Of a DNA stretch of 64,000 nt, positions 60,498 to 64,000 are shown piece after piece. How positions within the stretch are numbered: position 1 is the stretch's first letter; each line of letters opens with the position of its first letter. A program made the translations under genes and the position numbers. This stretch comes from JAUVXJ01 sp034411995 (GTDB lineage: Bacteria > Chloroflexota > Anaerolineae > UBA7937 > B3-Chlor). Where the stretch lies: assembly GCA_034411995.1 (NCBI GenBank), contig DAOUME010000009.1:124001-188000 (forward strand), given 5' to 3'. Below the pieces are notes generated by a model. The model worked only from the letters and a program-made list of their open reading frames with translations, was not told the origin of the DNA and did no database searches.

Positions 60498-63083
60498 TCA
60501 TAGCGCCTCTGCTACCACCTCGGTGATGTCCATGACCTTCATCCGCTGCCGCCGCTCTCTCTGGAGCTTGGCAGCGGCCAGCTTGAGGTTGCTCTTGCAG
60601 GTGGGGCACGCCGACACGATCACTTCGGCCCCCAGGTCCATCGCCTCTGCCACTCGCTTCTCGGCCAGTATCGAGCTCAACTCCCCATCGTACCCCTTCA
60701 GCCCTCCGCCGCCGCCGCAGCACTTGGCCAGAGCACGATTCTGGCTGAACTCCATCAACTCCAAGCCTGGGATAGCCTTGAGCACATTTCGGGGTGGCTC
60801 GTAGATGCCCATGTGCCTGCCGATGTCGCACGGATCGTGGTAGATGACCTTCGCCGGGAACTCGCCGCCGAACTCTAGGGTGCCGTCGGAGACCAGTCGG
60901 TCCATGTACTCCACGGCGTGCAGCACCTCCACGTCGAAGTCCGAGTGCTGGGGATAGAGATTCCCCAGGGTCCTGTGGCACCCGGCGCACGTGGTGACGA
61001 TGAGCTTGGGGCTCAACTTCGAGAAGGAGGCCACGTTTCTATCTACGCACTCCTGGAAATCGCCCTCCGCGCCCACCAGGTAGGCAACGTAACCACAGCA
61101 GTTTTCCTTATCCCCCAGGACAGCGTAGCTCACGCCAAGCTTGTCCATGAACGCCATCATACTGGGCACGATGTAGAGATCTTGATAAGAGCCGGTGCAA
61201 CCCAGATACAGCAGGACGTCCGCCTCTCCCGTGGTGCTGGTTCGCCCGCCGTAACCAGAGGGATAGGTCTCTGTCCTCTTGTTGGCAAGCTCACCGAAGG
61301 GGTTCCCCTGCTCTTTCAGGCTCTCCAGCATGGGTGCGAAGATCTGCGGTAGATAGCCAGCCACTACCAGCCGCTGTCGCGCGCCACGAACGATGCCGGC
61401 CACGTCCACACTCGCGGGACATACCGCGTTACAGTTCAGACACGTAGTGCACTGGTAGAAGCTCGCGGCCACCTCCTGTGAGGGCTCCACAGCCCCGGTC
61501 ATCAGGTTGTACGCCAAGATCACGTGGCCTCTGGCGTTCCTGGATTCCAGCGCCGTCTCTGCGAAGACGGGACAGCCCAAACGACAGAAGCCGCACTGGA
61601 TGCACGCCATGATCTCGCTGTCCGTGGGCCCGCCGAAGCTCTGCACGGTCTCCGGTCTCTCCACCAGCGCCTCGAACGCGAAATGGTCGTAGATGTCCTT
61701 GACCTCGTCGTCCAGCCCCATCTTGCCGGGATTCAAGATGCCATTGGGATCCAGGGCCTTCTTGATGGCCCTCATCACCTCCTGTCCGGCGCCCAGCTCC
61801 CGGACCATGAAGGGCGACTTGGCCATGCCGGTACCGTGCTCAGCGGTGAGGGTTCCTTCCAGCGCCAGAGTCACCTCCATGAAATCCTGGGCGATCGCTC
61901 TGACCCTTTTCCAATGCTCAGGCTTGCGGGGATCCCCCATGATCGCAGCATGGATATTGCCATCTCCCACGTGGCCGAAGCTGGCGATGCGTGCGCCATG
62001 CTCCTTCCCGACCCTCTGGACCTCTTTGATGACGTCAGGTATTCTGCTGGCCCGAACGCCGAAGTCTTCTACGATGGGAATGAGTCGCTCTCCACGCACG
62101 ACCTTGCCCAGGGCGGCCGTGAGACCCGACCGCGCCGCCCAGATCTTGGCCATTTCCTGAGCATCGTCCGTCCACTGCATCCCCATCTGACCGTGCCGGC
62201 TGGCGATCTCGTCTATCCGCTCCACCTGCTCCTGAACGATGACTCTCTGCCCATCGAGCTCCATGAACAGCATACATCCCACGTCGTCCGGGATCTCCAG
62301 GCCCATGACCTCCTTGACCACACCCAGCGACACCCTATCCAGGACCTCGCACTTGGACAGAAGTATACCCTGCGTCAGGATCTCCGTCACCGCGTTGCCC
62401 GCATCTTCCAGGGACTTGAATCTGACGGTGACGAACGCCACGTACTCAGGCTTCGGCTGGATCTTAGCCGTGATCTCGGTCACTACCCCCAGCGTGCCCT
62501 CGGAGCCAACGAACAGATGAGTCAAATCGAAGCCAGAGGAGCTCTTGGGCACGGTAGTGCCCGTTCTCAGTACGCGGCCATTGGCCAGGACCACCTCCAA
62601 CCCCATGATCCAGTCTTTGGTGCCGCCGTACTTGACCGCTCGCTCCCCGCTGGCGTTCGTGGCCACGGTGCCGCCAATGGAGGCCAGCGGACCACTGCTG
62701 GGATCGGGGGGATAGAAGTGAGTGGGGGCCAGTGCCGCGTTGAGGCTGTTCAGAATTACACCGGGCTCGACGACCACGTACCCATCCACCCGGTTGATCT
62801 CCTTGATCCTCTTCATCTGCGAGAGATCCAGGACGATGCCACCCTTGGGCGCCAGGGCAGCCCCGGTGACGCTCGTGCCGGAGCCCCTCGGCGTGACGAA
62901 CACCTTCTCCTCGTTGGCCAGCGTCATGATCTGGGACACCTGATCGGTATTGAAGGCAAAGACGATGACCTCGGGGACACCCACGTGGACCGACATGTCG
63001 CGCGAGTAGGACATCAACTCCACAGGGTCGGTCCTCACATGCTCCTCGCCCACGATATCTTGTAGTCTGCGGATGTAGTCCAC
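60498..63083 (-). CDS. FAD-linked oxidase fused to Fe-S/CCG domains (GlcD-GlpC type)
   Basis: An 861-residue fusion. The N-terminal half is a D-lactate/glycolate dehydrogenase-type flavoprotein with FVTPRGSGTSVTGAALAPKGG, YPPDPSS and a C-terminal FAD-oxidase domain with FGHVGDGNIHAAI. The second half has two 4Fe-4S motifs, CIQCGFCRLGCP and CTTCLNCNAVCP, then two CCG domains, NCCGYVAYLVG and KCCGGGGGLKG. It would oxidise a 2-hydroxyacid; an aryl-lactate is plausible beside IorAB and the dehydratase-like gene. The GTG at 63083 follows AGGAGGC. Confidence 0.88.
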   Translation of the reverse strand: MDYIRRLQDIVGEEHVRTDPVELMSYSRDMSVHVGVPEVIVFAFNTDQVSQIMTLANEEKVFVTPRGSGTSVTGAALAPKGGIVLDLSQMKRIKEINRVDGYVVVEPGVILNSLNAALAPTHFYPPDPSSGPLASIGGTVATNASGERAVKYGGTKDWIMGLEVVLANGRVLRTGTTVPKSSSGFDLTHLFVGSEGTLGVVTEITAKIQPKPEYVAFVTVRFKSLEDAGNAVTEILTQGILLSKCEVLDRVSLGVVKEVMGLEIPDDVGCMLFMELDGQRVIVQEQVERIDEIASRHGQMGMQWTDDAQEMAKIWAARSGLTAALGKVVRGERLIPIVEDFGVRASRIPDVIKEVQRVGKEHGARIASFGHVGDGNIHAAIMGDPRKPEHWKRVRAIAQDFMEVTLALEGTLTAEHGTGMAKSPFMVRELGAGQEVMRAIKKALDPNGILNPGKMGLDDEVKDIYDHFAFEALVERPETVQSFGGPTDSEIMACIQCGFCRLGCPVFAETALESRNARGHVILAYNLMTGAVEPSQEVAASFYQCTTCLNCNAVCPASVDVAGIVRGARQRLVVAGYLPQIFAPMLESLKEQGNPFGELANKRTETYPSGYGGRTSTTGEADVLLYLGCTGSYQDLYIVPSMMAFMDKLGVSYAVLGDKENCCGYVAYLVGAEGDFQECVDRNVASFSKLSPKLIVTTCAGCHRTLGNLYPQHSDFDVEVLHAVEYMDRLVSDGTLEFGGEFPAKVIYHDPCDIGRHMGIYEPPRNVLKAIPGLELMEFSQNRALAKCCGGGGGLKGYDGELSSILAEKRVAEAMDLGAEVIVSACPTCKSNLKLAAAKLQRERRQRMKVMDITEVVAEAL

Positions 63084-63112
63084 TTCCACGCCTCCTGATA
63101 CCTGCCCAGCCC

Positions 63113-63868
63113 TCACGTGGCCAGAAAGCCGCCGTCCACATAGATGGACTGGCCGGTGATGAATCGAGCGGCGTCCGAAGCCAAAAACAAAACCGCCCCC
63201 ACGATCTCGTCGGGCTCAGCCACCCGACCTTGGGGGACGGCGCTCAAGTACCTCCCGGCGCGAACCTCGTTGCCCCAGATCGGTCTGCTGAATTCTGTCC
63301 GGGTCAATCCAGGTCCCACCGCATTGACGTTGATGTTGTAGGGAGCCCACTCGGCAGCCATGCACATCGTCAACATCTTCAGGGCTGCCTTGCTGGTTTG
63401 GTAGACGCCCACGCCCACGCCGCCTCGCTCGGCCCCCACGGTGGTCACGTTGATGATCTTCCCACCGCCCTGTTCGATCATCCTCCTGGCTGCCGCGCGA
63501 CTCAACAGGAATGTGCCTTTGCAGTTGACGTCGAATACTCTATCCCAGATCTCCTCCTTGAGGTCCAACAGAGGCGCCAGGTAGCTGGTGGCAGCGTTGT
63601 TGACCAGGACGTCCACCCTGCCGAACTCGTCAACCGCGGCCTGGACCAGATGCTCGATCTGTTCACCAGAAACGAGGTCCGCCACCACCGCCCGTGCCCG
63701 GCCGCCGCCGTCCTCTATCTGTGCAGCCACTGTTTCTATCTGGGCCGCAGTGCGGCTGGCCACGACCACGCTGCACCCTGCGCGGGCGAAACCCAGGGCA
63801 ATGGCCTTGCCGATGCCTCTCCCACTACCGGTGACGATGGACACCATGCCATCCAAACTGCACTGCAT
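63113..63868 (-). CDS. Short-chain dehydrogenase/reductase
   Basis: A 251-residue classical SDR with the NAD(P) motif TGSGRGIG, the structural NNAA motif, catalytic YxxxK in YQTSK and the C-terminal TGQSIYVDGG. The residue 13 before the catalytic Tyr is Thr instead of the usual Ser, a tolerated change in some members. I choose the ATG at 63868; the frame is open to the window edge, with a GTG at 63928. It likely oxidises a hydroxyacyl-CoA or similar alcohol in the same pathway. Confidence 0.85.
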   Translation of the reverse strand: MQCSLDGMVSIVTGSGRGIGKAIALGFARAGCSVVVASRTAAQIETVAAQIEDGGGRARAVVADLVSGEQIEHLVQAAVDEFGRVDVLVNNAATSYLAPLLDLKEEIWDRVFDVNCKGTFLLSRAAARRMIEQGGGKIINVTTVGAERGGVGVGVYQTSKAALKMLTMCMAAEWAPYNINVNAVGPGLTRTEFSRPIWGNEVRAGRYLSAVPQGRVAEPDEIVGAVLFLASDAARFITGQSIYVDGGFLAT

Positions 63869-64000
63869 GCCCGCGCTCACTCCTCCCTGGAGCGTCCCCT
63901 GGAAGCGCATGGCCCCCTTGAGAGTCACGCGACCGTCACGGTACCATCGGGAACGATGCCCAGCCAGTCCAGAGCGGTATCCGCCACCGTCGTCTACTTC

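Noticed and set aside
63925..64000. C-terminal end of another gene at the right edge
   Set aside because: The frame ending TGA at 63925 has an in-frame TAG at about 63994-63996, leaving only about 20 codons from a GTG. The SDR frame is open to the edge instead. Too little sequence to call a gene.
1..64000. CRISPR arrays, insertion sequences, rRNA, tRNA
   Set aside because: No regularly spaced repeats, transposase-like protein, rRNA stretch or convincing cloverleaf was found on either strand.

Overview
The window reads as a moderately GC-rich chromosome segment from an anaerobic, heterotrophic bacterium, most likely a Chloroflexota (Anaerolineae-like) lineage. No rRNA or marker tree is available here, so that assignment is inference. 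It rests on gene content (an oxygen-sensitive aldehyde:ferredoxin oxidoreductase, Hdr/Flx flavo-iron-sulfur proteins, an indolepyruvate:ferredoxin oxidoreductase and a benzoyl-CoA-reductase-like activator), on housekeeping synteny (pyrG-pfkB-parA-parB and infC-rpmI-rplT-trmH) and on a GC-rich perfect palindrome of a kind I associate with Chloroflexota intergenic repeats. Sigma-70-type promoters with 17-bp spacers are easy to see.

Layout. 1-5000 (minus): a branched-chain amino acid operon ilvB-ilvH-ilvC-leuA, the last gene running off the left edge. Its roughly 490-nt leader appears to encode two successive Leu/Val/Ile-rich leader peptides, each followed at once by an antiterminator arm and a hairpin. 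5000-7800: an O-methyltransferase, a metallo-beta-lactamase-fold hydrolase and a Cys-rich lipoprotein. 7900-13100 (plus): a two-component system, a three-gene ABC-2 exporter and a remnant of a second histidine kinase. 13350-19700: a type III-like restriction-modification pair with a frameshift in the res gene. 19900-22450: a ClpP-class protease/NfeD-slipin operon. 22500-25700 (minus): a large permease-UspA-DUF389 fusion. 25800-30000 (plus): pyrG, a PfkB kinase, parA, parB. 30000-35100 (minus): a Flp-pilin/M23-peptidase fusion, a CLC channel, and the infC translation operon.

35140-64000 is a nearly 29-kb block of minus-strand catabolic and redox genes. One apparent operon of eleven genes (promoter near 45150, terminator near 35150) encodes a zinc-ribbon protein, an AOR-family tungsten enzyme, its polyferredoxin, two HdrA-like flavoproteins, MvhD/FlxD, FlxC-, FlxB- and FlxA-like subunits, an HdrC-like protein and a MoaD/ThiS-like protein. 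Upstream lie two thiolases, a phenylacetate-CoA ligase, IorAB, a Liv-type ABC transporter, a 6-hydroxycyclohexene-carbonyl-CoA dehydrogenase-like alcohol dehydrogenase, a BcrA/D-HgdC-type activator ATPase, a BcrB/C-HgdB-type dehydratase/reductase subunit, a GlcD-GlpC-type FAD/Fe-S oxidase and an SDR.

Taken together, the right half suggests uptake of amino acids or aromatic acids, oxidative decarboxylation of aryl-2-oxoacids to acyl-CoA, CoA activation, low-potential aromatic or 2-hydroxyacyl-CoA chemistry, and thiolysis. A Flx-Hdr module (NADH/ferredoxin, possibly flavin-based electron bifurcation) would supply or remove electrons through the AOR-family enzyme. The substrate and electron-flow direction cannot be read from sequence alone.
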